In this document: positions 1 through 6,194 of the stretch, in pieces
Layout of the letters: each line of letters opens with the position of its first letter
Position numbering within the stretch: the first letter of the stretch is position 1
Assembly (NCBI GenBank): GCA_003223995.1
Contig: QHYA01000229.1
Span: forward strand, 1 to 16,762
Length of the DNA: 16,762 bases
Source: Acidobacteriota bacterium
Lineage (GTDB): Bacteria; Acidobacteriota; Polarisedimenticolia; QHYA01
Direction: 5' to 3'
The notes under the pieces: generated by a model
Told to the model about the DNA's origin: nothing
What the model saw: the letters and a program-made list of their open reading frames with translations, nothing else
Databases searched by the model: none
Position numbers and translations under genes: made by a program

Positions 1-906
1 GTTCATCGATTCCGGGTCCGCGAACCGGACGTTGAACTCGAGGTGCTTGGGTCCGTCTTTCGTCGCCATGAAGCCGCCGTACAAGATGCCTTTGAACGGC
101 GTTCCGCGGGCGGCCATCGCGGCGACCGTCTTGCGCATCGTTTCGAGTGCGCCCTCGAAATCCTGCCGCGTGACGAACGGCAGGCGATGATCGGCGTCGC
201 TATAGGAACCCATCCCGCCCGTGTTCGGTCCCTTGTCCCCTTCATACGCACGCTTGTGATCCTGCGCGAGCGGCGAGGGCACGAGAGCATGCCCGTCGCA
301 AAGGGCCTGGAGAGAAAACTCCTCGCCGACCAACTTCTCCTCCACGAGGAACCGGGGGACGCCGCCGATCTGTTTCGTCAGGATCTCCTTCCCGTAGGCG
401 AGCGCGTCCGCCTTCGTCGAGAAGTGATCGCCCCACACGCGGACGCCCTTCCCTCCCGTGAGGCCCAGCGGCTTGATCACGAACTCGAAATCGGACCGTT
501 CCACGAATTCCTCGAAGCTCGCGGCATCGTCGAAGGCCCAGAACGGCGGGCAACCGGGGATCCCGTGATCCCGCATGAGGGTGCGCGTGAACTCCTTGTT
601 CGTCTCCAGTTGGGCCGCCTCCCGAGTCGGGCCGACGGTCGGGATCCCCGCCTTCTCGAGCGCGTCCGCGATCCCCTTCTCCAAGGGGGCCTCGGGCCCG
701 ATGACCGCCAGCTCGGCGCGACGCTCCGACGCCCATTCGACGATGTGGTCGACCGCGGTCACGTCGACGAGGAGAACGTCCTTCGAACGACGGCGGATCC
801 CTGGATTCTGGTTGGCCATCGCGGCGTAGATTTCCGCGCGGCTTCGATGGAGGGCTTCGACGATTGCATGCTCACGCCCCCCGCCGCCGACGACCAAGAC
901 CTTCAT
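1..906 (-). CDS. purD: Phosphoribosylamine--glycine ligase (PurD), archaeal-like type, 3' end cut by window edge
   Basis: PurD is the cytoplasmic ATP-grasp ligase that joins 5-phosphoribosylamine and glycine to make glycinamide ribonucleotide, the second step of purine synthesis. The minus strand stays open for 302 codons from an ATG at 904-906 to the window edge, with no stop, so the C-terminus is missing. Seen directly: an N-terminal MKVLVVGGGGREHAI nucleotide-binding loop, AVIGPEAPLEKGIADAL, the ATP-grasp segment KPLGLTGGKGVRVWGDHF, EEKLVGEEFSLQAL, DHKRAYEGDKGPNTGGMGSY and EFNVRFADPESMN. The wording GLTGGKGV, EEFSLQ, and DPE followed by MN (not DPETQ) resembles PurD of methanogens and other archaea more than the classical proteobacterial enzyme, as I recall those sequences. 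The start lies inside the preceding VOC gene (35 bp overlap), so expression is probably coupled to it. Identity is secure; the archaeal affinity is a judgement from memory of motifs. Confidence 0.95.
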   Translation of the reverse strand, partial: MKVLVVGGGGREHAIVEALHRSRAEIYAAMANQNPGIRRRSKDVLLVDVTAVDHIVEWASERRAELAVIGPEAPLEKGIADALEKAGIPTVGPTREAAQLETNKEFTRTLMRDHGIPGCPPFWAFDDAASFEEFVERSDFEFVIKPLGLTGGKGVRVWGDHFSTKADALAYGKEILTKQIGGVPRFLVEEKLVGEEFSLQALCDGHALVPSPLAQDHKRAYEGDKGPNTGGMGSYSDADHRLPFVTRQDFEGALETMRKTVAAMAARGTPFKGILYGGFMATKDGPKHLEFNVRFADPESMN

Positions 907-1321
907 GACGTCGACGGCGGAGGAAGCGAGGGCCGGGATTTCTAGTTTCCCGAGTGGACGGAGGAAGGGGCTTCGGCTCCTTCAGTGGCTGCATGAGTTT
1001 CAGGAGGTTCCCCTCCGAATCTCCGAAGACCACCACGCTTCCCCAGGGATAGTCGCCGATTTCGCCGACGAACTTCACGCCCTCTGCTCGCAGTCGCTTC
1101 ACGTCAGCCCGAATGTCGGTGGTCTTGAAGGTCAGGATCGCCCGCTTCGGCGTCGGCTTCCCTTCGGTCGAGTCGAGTCCTACCCGAACGCCGCCGACGT
1201 CGAACGCACTCCAATCCTCGCTTTCGTCGGTCACCCGCAAACCCAGCAGGTCCCGATAGAACGCGAGCGCACGCCTCATGTCTTGGACTTCGTGGTAGAC
1301 ATCTTGCACACCCGTAATCAT
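872..1321 (-). CDS. VOC (glyoxalase/bleomycin-resistance fold) family protein
   Basis: This is a small single-domain vicinal-oxygen-chelate protein, about 149 aa. Seen: the N-terminal module MITGVQDVYHEVQDMRRALA followed by FYRDLLGLRV, the central WSAFDVGGVRVGLD strand pair, a second module AILTFKTTDIRADVKRLRAEG and the closing GNLLKLM. Members are usually metal-dependent lyases, dioxygenases or thiol transferases; the substrate cannot be read from sequence. The position that is normally a metal-ligand Glu in the final strand (GN-x-x-E) is Lys108 here, so the usual metal site may be incomplete. I prefer the ATG at 1319-1321, preceded by GGAG with a 9-nt gap and opening exactly at the domain. 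An alternative ATG at 1370-1372 overlaps the folD stop as TAATG and would add 17 residues. The Arg/Pro-rich last 30 residues are read across the purD start and are probably unstructured. Confidence 0.85.
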   Translation of the reverse strand: MITGVQDVYHEVQDMRRALAFYRDLLGLRVTDESEDWSAFDVGGVRVGLDSTEGKPTPKRAILTFKTTDIRADVKRLRAEGVKFVGEIGDYPWGSVVVFGDSEGNLLKLMQPLKEPKPLPPSTRETRNPGPRFLRRRRHEGLGRRRRGA

Positions 1322-1371
1322 CGGCCCACTCTCCAGATGAGGGAAGCATGGCCTCGATTGACTAATATCCA

Positions 1372-2313
1372 TTACGTTGGCCCGGTACCGGCGGCCCTTG
1401 AGGCGAGCTCGGCCGCGCGAACCGTGTTCGACAACAGCATGGCGATCGTCATCGGTCCGACGCCTCCGGGGACGGGCGAGATCGCCTTCGCCTTTCGGCG
1501 GACCGCATCGAAATCCACGTCCCCCACGGTCCGATAGCCGCCCTTCGCCGTTGGATCCGCGATCCGATTGATGCCGACGTCGATGACGACGACGCCGTCC
1601 CGCACCATGTCCGCTTTCACGAACCGCGGCGAACCCATCGCGGCGATGACGATGTCCGCGCGACGGGTGTGAGAGGAGAGGTCTCGGGTCGCGCTATGCG
1701 CCACGGTCACGGTGGCGTTGGCTCCCCTCGCCTTCTGCATCAGTAGTGCCGCGAGCGGCTTGCCGACGATGTTGCTGCGCCCGAGGATGCCGACCTCCCT
1801 CCCGCCGATCGGCACCTGATGGCGCCGGAGAAGCTCGACGATGCCCGCCGGCGTGCACGGGGCGAATCCGGGAAACGGGATTGCTCCGGGTCCTGAGGCC
1901 GTGCGAGCCCGGGCGAGCAGGAGCCGGCCGGCGTTGAGCGGATGGAAGCCATCGACGTCCTTCGCGGGATCGACGGACTCGAGGATCTTGCCGGCGTCGA
2001 TGTGCGGCGGCAGCGGCAGTTGCACGAGGATCCCGTGGACCACGGCATCGCGATTCAGGCGGCCCACGACGCCGAGCAGCTCCTCCTGAGATGTCTCTTC
2101 CGGAAGCTGGATCAGGTCGCCTCCCATGCCGACCTCGCGAGAGGTCCGCGCCTTGCTGCGCGTGTAGACCTGCGAGGCCGGATCCCGGCCCACGAGGACG
2201 ATCGTCAGACTCGGTGCAATGCCCCGCTCCTTTCGCAGAGCGGCGATGCCGTCGGCGACCTCCTTCCGGATGGCCGCCGAGGCCGCCTTCCCGTCCAGCA
2301 GCCGCGCCGTCAT
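1372..2313 (-). CDS. folD: Bifunctional methylenetetrahydrofolate dehydrogenase / methenyltetrahydrofolate cyclohydrolase
   Basis: FolD interconverts 5,10-methylene-, methenyl- and 10-formyl-tetrahydrofolate in the cytoplasm using NADP, supplying formyl groups for purine synthesis and other C1 units. The product is 313 aa, slightly above the usual 280-300. Seen: catalytic Lys54 in YTRSK, VQLPLP at 97-102, KDVDGF at 118-123, PCTP at 152-155, the Rossmann loop GRSNIVGKP at 178-186, and the closing PVPGGVGPMT at 280-289. Between the NAGR and PCTP motifs (residues 131-151) there is an Ala/Gly/Pro-rich stretch about 12 residues longer than in the E. coli enzyme as I recall it. The ATG at 2311-2313 is preceded by GGAG with a 10-nt gap; the reading frame stays open further upstream without homology. 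The gene leads a folD-VOC-purD cluster, which fits a shared purine/C1 role. Confidence 0.96.
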   Translation of the reverse strand: MTARLLDGKAASAAIRKEVADGIAALRKERGIAPSLTIVLVGRDPASQVYTRSKARTSREVGMGGDLIQLPEETSQEELLGVVGRLNRDAVVHGILVQLPLPPHIDAGKILESVDPAKDVDGFHPLNAGRLLLARARTASGPGAIPFPGFAPCTPAGIVELLRRHQVPIGGREVGILGRSNIVGKPLAALLMQKARGANATVTVAHSATRDLSSHTRRADIVIAAMGSPRFVKADMVRDGVVVIDVGINRIADPTAKGGYRTVGDVDFDAVRRKAKAISPVPGGVGPMTIAMLLSNTVRAAELASRAAGTGPT

Positions 2314-2406
2314 GTTTATTGTTCTCCGGAGAAGGATCCAGTCTAGCCCCAATCCTTCATGGATGCACCTCCCGAGGACGGTCAACTCATGACTCGAGTG
2401 GTTCGA

Positions 2407-2436
2407 TTGACACTTCCGGGAGGGTGTCGCTAGTTT
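2407..2436 (+). promoter_or_regulatory. Candidate sigma70-type promoter for the GT-C/TPR gene
   Basis: A perfect TTGACA lies at 2407-2412 and TAGTTT at 2431-2436 (18-nt spacer), 28 bp before the GTG start at 2464. It sits in the 150-bp divergent gap between folD and the glycosyltransferase-like gene. The -10 match is only moderate (three of six). No convincing promoter for folD was seen on the other strand of this gap. Confidence 0.45.
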
Positions 2437-2463
2437 GGGCGGACACAGGATGCGATTCTCCCC

Positions 2464-4294
2464 GTGAGCGCCCGGAAAAGGGCCGCGCTGCTGCTTCCCT
2501 CGGTTCTGGCGCTGCTTCTCTATGCGCGGGCCGCTGGAAACGGTTTCGCTTTCGACGACAAGACCGACCTGCTCGAGAACCGGCTCGTCACTGGCCCGCT
2601 CGAGATCGGCCGGATCTTCACGACCGAGTATTACGGCGGCTGGGGCCACATGGCGAGCGGCCACTACAGGCCGCTGCTCAACATGACCTACAAGCTCGTC
2701 GCTGCACTTTTCGGCCTGCGCCCAATTGCCTACCACATTCTCAACGCCGCGTTGTTCGCGGCCATCGTCGTGCTGAGCGTCTCGATCGCGGCGCGGTTGT
2801 CGCGGCGGTGGGATGTCGGCCTGGCCGCCGGACTGGTCTTCGCCGCCCACCCCATCAACTCCGAGTCGGTCGCGGCCATCGCGGGCTTGAAGGAGCTAGG
2901 GGCTGCCGGATTGGGTCTGCTGTCTCTCTGGCTCTACATCCGAGCCCGCGAAACCAGCGGTTTCGTCGCGACGGTTCTTCCGGTCGGGCTCTCTGCCGGG
3001 CTTTTCTTCTCGCTTCTCGCGGCTCTGATGTTCAAGGAGACCGCCATTGCCTTTCTTCCTGTGGTCTTGGCCTCGGAGTTCCTTCACGCCGGCGCCCCCC
3101 GAATGGCGGGAGCGCGAGACGCTGCACGGCGGATGTTTCTCGCCTGGCCTCTGGCAGGGGCGCTTGTGGCCGGGATCTCCTTTCGCGCTCTTGTGACCGG
3201 CGGGCTTGGCGGTTTCAGCGAGCGATCCGTGGCTCCTCGTGTCCCTCCTCGCCGCCCTGGCCCTGGCAGGCCTGCTCGCCTGGGCGCTCGCGAAGGGGTT
3301 CCGGACGACGGCCTTCGGCGTCCTGGCCTTCGCGTTTTCCTACTGCCTGGTCTCCAACGTGATCGTCCTGATCGGAACGAACATGGCCGAGAGGCTCTTC
3401 TTCGTCCCCTCGTGGGCGCTCTCGATCACGGTGGCCTCGCTGCTGGTGCCGGTCGCCGGGGCGGGTTCTCGGCTGCCGAAGCCTCGCGCATGGAAAACGA
3501 TCGGAGCGTCCCTGCTGGCTGTCCTGGTGGCAGCCCTTGCGGCGCGGACCTGGGTGCGCATCGGCGACTGGCGAAGCAACCGCTACCTCATGGACTCGGT
3601 GTTGAAGTGTTACCCGCGAAACGTCAAGGCTCTCATCGTCAAGGCGGATGCCGAAGCGAGGGCCGGATATCAGGGTCTCGCAAGACAGTTCTACGACGAG
3701 GCGTTGGGGGTCCGCCCGGATTCTTCCTATGCGCTGGCCGGACTCGGCACCTATCTGGCCGATCGAGGCGAAGACGGCGCGGCCGAGCGCTTGCTCCTGG
3801 CCTGCGCCCGCAGCTCGGAGCCGATCCCCGGGGCGGTGCTCTCGCTGGCGCTGATGTACCTGAAGGGGCAGCGTTACGAGGAGGCGCTCTGGGCGGCGGA
3901 TCGGACCCTGCAAGCCCGCCCCGGATTCAGCGATGCGGCAACCGCTCGCGTCGTAAGAGGAGAAGTGTTTCTCGCACGCGGGGAAGTTGCCGCGGCGCAG
4001 AAGGAATACCGGCTCGCTCTCGAGGAGGATCCCGAAAACTCCGCCGCGCATTACAACCTCGGCCGGTGCCTCGAGGCTCTCGATGACTGGGAAGGGGCGT
4101 TGAAAGAGTACAAGGCGACCGAGAGATTGGCTCCCGGGGACGAGGACGCCCTCTATGCACGAGCTCAGGCTGAGGCGAGGCTCGGCCGCCTCGAGCAAGC
4201 CCTGCAGACGACCGAGCGGCTGAAGGCTCTCCATCCGGACTTCATCCCCGGCCGGAAGCTCTGGACAGATCTCACCCGCCCGAAGGAGCGGTGA
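2464..4294 (+). pseudogene. TMTC-like GT-C membrane glycosyltransferase with C-terminal TPRs, frame-disrupted
   Basis: The two halves of one recognisable protein lie in different frames. Frame 1 (GTG at 2464) gives a hydrophobic protein with a first TM helix, then FAFDD (Asp31-Asp32, the GT-C acidic pair), HYRPL at 68-72, HPINSESVA at 129-137, a KE pair at 191-192 in FKETAIAFLP, and several more TM helices. Its homology-like character stops near residue 253 (about 3222); after that the frame reads low-complexity Arg/Pro/Gly to a stop at 4084-4086. Frame 2 then continues with TM helices, the family motif AERLFFVPS and about six TPR units. Family members usually have a DNP...LSADYS loop segment between these halves; I do not see it, so an internal deletion that also shifts the frame is the likeliest explanation. 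Animal TMTC proteins O-mannosylate cadherins; the acceptor of bacterial relatives is unknown. A sequencing or assembly error remains possible. Confidence 0.7.
3206..4294 (+). CDS. C-terminal half of the GT-C protein: TM helices plus tetratricopeptide repeats
   Basis: This is the open frame that carries the real downstream coding signal. Formally it could start at TTG 3206-3208, but no Shine-Dalgarno-like sequence precedes it and an in-frame TGA at 3194-3196 closes it upstream, so independent translation is doubtful. Seen in the 362 residues: TM helices at roughly 9-30, 38-55, 68-84 and 99-113, the AERLFFVPS motif at 61-69 typical of TMTC-like GT-C proteins, an RIGDW segment at 118-122, then five to six TPR units from about 136 to 350 with the expected spacing of small and aromatic residues (for example AHYNLGRCLEALDDWEGAL). 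TPRs mediate protein contacts, probably on the extracytoplasmic side. The stop is 30 bp from the convergent DUF1579 gene, with no evident terminator hairpin between. Confidence 0.6.
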   Translation: MAVSASDPWLLVSLLAALALAGLLAWALAKGFRTTAFGVLAFAFSYCLVSNVIVLIGTNMAERLFFVPSWALSITVASLLVPVAGAGSRLPKPRAWKTIGASLLAVLVAALAARTWVRIGDWRSNRYLMDSVLKCYPRNVKALIVKADAEARAGYQGLARQFYDEALGVRPDSSYALAGLGTYLADRGEDGAAERLLLACARSSEPIPGAVLSLALMYLKGQRYEEALWAADRTLQARPGFSDAATARVVRGEVFLARGEVAAAQKEYRLALEEDPENSAAHYNLGRCLEALDDWEGALKEYKATERLAPGDEDALYARAQAEARLGRLEQALQTTERLKALHPDFIPGRKLWTDLTRPKER

Positions 4295-4324
4295 ACCTCA
4301 CCCCTTCCGCGGTCCTGAACCCGT

Positions 4325-4912
4325 CTATTTCGTCTTGGCCTCCCCCGGTTCGGCCTTGCCGCCTGTCTTCGCTCCCAGCTTCGACTCCTTTCCTTCCATG
4401 AGGGTGGACCAGCTTCCATCCTCTCCCTGGACCTCCCACTTGAAGCCATAAGATGTCGGTGAGAGCTCTTTCATGCTGTAGCGGGACTTCACTTCCTTGC
4501 CACCCATCTTCGATTCAGAGGTGAAGGACCAGGTGTCCCCTTCCACGGTTCCCTTCGCGAGCTCCGCCATCCCCATGTTGTCGATCCCGTAGTAGGAATA
4601 GGTCTTCTCCTCGGGATCGTAGCTGATGATCCCGAGTCCCTTCATAGGGCCCATCGGCCCCTTGCCGTCGGAGTGGCAGACGACCGAAAAGCCGCCGGCG
4701 AACCATTGGCAGTCGTCCGTGGAGCTGTACGTGCCTGCGGGGCCGTACGGGCTCCCCTTCATATCCGCCGAGCCGGTCCATTTCCCCACGAAATAGTCGA
4801 GCTTCTTGTGCTCGGGCCCAGGCTTGGGCATCTTTCCGGGCTCCTGGGCCAGGGCGAGCTGAGCGAGGGCCAGAATGACAATGCTGGATAGAAAGAACCG
4901 TGGCTTCATCAT
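4325..4912 (-). CDS. Secreted DUF1579 family protein
   Basis: A 195-aa exported protein of the DUF1579 family, whose biochemical function is not known. Residues 1-22 form a clear Sec signal peptide (basic MMKPR, hydrophobic core, LALA before QEP), so the mature protein is periplasmic or released. The mature part starts with GPEHKKLDYFVGKWTG, the characteristic opening of the family (short Pro-rich lead, then the W-T/S strand), and continues as beta-strands: GTYSSTDDCQWFAGGFSVVC, GLGIISYDPEEKTYSYYGID and WSFTSESKMGGK. Two Cys residues in the second and third strands could pair after export. The start is decided by a strong AGGAGG seven nt before ATG 4910-4912; the reading frame stays open further upstream but without RBS or signal logic. 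It appears to be monocistronic, convergent with the GT-C gene and about 390 bp from the rhomboid gene. Confidence 0.85.
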   Translation of the reverse strand: MMKPRFFLSSIVILALAQLALAQEPGKMPKPGPEHKKLDYFVGKWTGSADMKGSPYGPAGTYSSTDDCQWFAGGFSVVCHSDGKGPMGPMKGLGIISYDPEEKTYSYYGIDNMGMAELAKGTVEGDTWSFTSESKMGGKEVKSRYSMKELSPTSYGFKWEVQGEDGSWSTLMEGKESKLGAKTGGKAEPGEAKTK

Positions 4913-4935
4913 CTTTTCTCCTCCTGTGTTCGCGG

Positions 4936-4964
4936 ATGCTATCAGGGGCACGGCGGCGAAACAA
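4936..4964 (-). promoter_or_regulatory. Weak candidate promoter for the DUF1579 gene
   Basis: On the minus strand TTGTTT (4964-4959) and TAGCAT (4941-4936) are separated by 17 nt, 24 bp before the ATG at 4912 and just upstream of its strong RBS. Matches are 3/6 and 4/6, so this is only a position-supported guess. Confidence 0.25.
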
Positions 4965-5238
4965 TCTTCGACCCATGAAGGAGAAATTTTTTCGACTATG
5001 GTATGCCTGCGGAACAAAGCTGACGCCTGGCAACGGGGCCGAGAACTGAATGAATCAGCATTGGTTGCGAGACTTTGCAGCGATCAGCGCTTTTGGCGAG
5101 GGTCAGTCGGTCGGGCCCCCGGGGGCGGCAGGAATCTTGCTCATCTTCTGGGAGCAGCCGTTTCTCCGCCTGGCAGGCGGCGGAGGAAGAAGAGTGGCGG
5201 TGACGCGGACGAAGGGCAAGAGCTTCTTCCGCTCTGGC

Positions 5239-5297
5239 CCCGCCGGTTCCTGGATTCCGTAGGAAGGCTACCCCCCTCCCCTCCGGGAACCGGCGGG
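5239..5297 (-). repeat. 12-bp inverted repeat immediately downstream of the rhomboid gene
   Basis: Arms CCCGCCGGTTCC (5239-5250) and GGAACCGGCGGG (5286-5297) are perfectly complementary with a 35-nt loop that is itself G/C rich. In the rhomboid transcript the hairpin starts 3 nt after the TAA stop (5301-5303). No U-tract follows, so it is not a standard Rho-independent terminator; 3'-end stabilisation or a pausing site is an alternative. Confidence 0.45.
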
Positions 5298-5300
5298 AGT

Positions 5301-5981
5301 TTATTCCCGTCGCCGATTCGCCAACCCCACCACCAACGCCACAGCGGCCCCGACGAGGAAGCCCCCGATGTGGGCCCACCAGGCGACCCCTCCTGCAGTG
5401 GATGCCTGGGCCATTTCCAGGGCCCCCGAGATCCATTGCATCAGGAACCAGAAGAAGAGGAAGAAGAAGGCCGGAATCTCGATTGTCGTGATGAAAAAGA
5501 GGAGGGGCACGAGCGTCAGCACGGTTCCCCGGGGAAAGAAGATGAAGTATGCGCCGAGAACTCCCGCGATCGCGCCACTCGCCCCGACTGCCGGAAGGGA
5601 CGCTCTCGGCTCGGCGAAAGCATGGGCGAGGCCGGAGGCGACCCCGCATCCCAGGTAGAAGACGAGATAGGGGAGATGCCCGAGCTTGTCTTCCACGTTA
5701 TCGCCGAAGATCCACAGGTACCACATGTTTCCCAGCACGTGCAGCCAGCCGCCGTGAAGGAACATCGCGGTCAGCAGCGGGAGGAAGGCGTGAGAAGCTG
5801 GTCTGTGGCCGCTCAGGCCCAGGAAGAAACGGGCGGGAACAAACCCGTTCGTCATGAGGAATGCTTCAAGGTGCGGCCCGAGCGAGACCTCGCGAAAGAA
5901 GACGAGGATATTCACGACGATGAGGGCGATGGTGATGATCGGGAAGGAGCGGGATCGGATCGAGTCGCGAAGGGGGATCAC
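5301..5981 (-). CDS. Rhomboid family intramembrane serine protease
   Basis: A 226-aa polytopic membrane protease of the rhomboid family, which cleaves substrate transmembrane segments within the inner membrane. Seen: TM1 at about 13-29, the L1-loop and TM2 motif HGGWLHVLGNMWYLW (His76, His81 and Asn85; the HxxxN stabilises the oxyanion), the catalytic GASG motif with Ser135 in AVGASGAIAGVLGAYF, and the partner His204 in WWAHIGGF, so the Ser-His dyad is complete. Size and the absence of an extra N-terminal domain fit the compact six-TM bacterial form. Between TM4 and TM5 there is a Phe-rich stretch (FFITTIEIPAFFFLFFWFLM). The start codon is GTG (5979-5981), chosen because AAGGAG lies five nt upstream and it opens just before TM1. 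Its natural substrate cannot be inferred; neighbours are divergent or distant. Confidence 0.93.
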   Translation of the reverse strand: MIPLRDSIRSRSFPIITIALIVVNILVFFREVSLGPHLEAFLMTNGFVPARFFLGLSGHRPASHAFLPLLTAMFLHGGWLHVLGNMWYLWIFGDNVEDKLGHLPYLVFYLGCGVASGLAHAFAEPRASLPAVGASGAIAGVLGAYFIFFPRGTVLTLVPLLFFITTIEIPAFFFLFFWFLMQWISGALEMAQASTAGGVAWWAHIGGFLVGAAVALVVGLANRRRE

Positions 5982-6005
5982 AGGCGCTCCTTGGCGAAGA
6001 AGCGG

Positions 6006-6014
6006 ATCTTAGCA
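6006..6014 (-). promoter_or_regulatory. Possible extended -10 promoter for the rhomboid gene
   Basis: On the minus strand TGCTAAGAT (6014-6006) forms a TGn-extended -10 box (TAAGAT, 4/6), 24 bp before the GTG start, without a matching -35 hexamer. It is plausible by position only. Confidence 0.3.
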
Positions 6015-6133
6015 GAACCAAGAAAGGCCGCTCCGAGAGGCTTCGATCCGACCGCAACGATCGGGGTCTCGGCATGGGTTTCCACATGGTCGGCGCGCAA
6101 TGGATGGCATGCAAGGCATGATTGGTCCAGACG

Positions 6134-6162
6134 TTGACGGAAGCGGCTCTTGAGGGTAAATT
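6134..6162 (+). promoter_or_regulatory. Sigma70-type promoter for the PpiC/SurA-like lipoprotein gene
   Basis: TTGACG (6134-6139) and TAAATT (6157-6162) are separated by exactly 17 nt. The predicted transcript would begin near 6169, leaving a short leader of about 26 nt with AGGAG seven nt before the ATG at 6195. It is one of the best promoter matches in the window. Confidence 0.6.
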
Positions 6163-6194
6163 AGCGCCTTTCTCGAGAAGATAGGAGCTTTCCC

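Larger units (their letters stand above)
4913..5300. other. Intergenic stretch of about 390 bp without a supported gene
   Basis: This lies between the rhomboid stop and the DUF1579 start. Short frames on both strands (for example a plus-strand 70-codon frame at 5050-5262) have low-complexity products, no recognisable domain and no convincing RBS. It holds two hairpin-capable segments: CTCCGCC-N8-GGCGGAG near 5163-5184, and a larger inverted repeat at 5239-5297 right after the rhomboid stop. A small RNA or a decayed gene cannot be excluded from sequence alone. Confidence 0.5.

Noticed and set aside
43..945. A 300-codon plus-strand frame over purD
   Set aside because: The opposite strand carries unmistakable PurD motifs; this is a shadow frame.
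3215..4234. A 339-codon minus-strand frame opposite the TPR region
   Set aside because: Its composition is repetitive Glu/Arg/Gln/Gly, and the plus strand shows TM helices and TPR units.
4295..4324. Possible terminator between the convergent GT-C and DUF1579 genes
   Set aside because: The 30-bp gap shows no hairpin or T-tract.
5050..5262. A 70-codon plus-strand frame in the 390-bp gap
   Set aside because: It has no convincing RBS, no motif and a composition like the surrounding shadow frames.
4875..6137. A 420-codon plus-strand frame over the rhomboid gene
   Set aside because: It is Glu/Gly/Arg-rich low complexity opposite a complete rhomboid protease.
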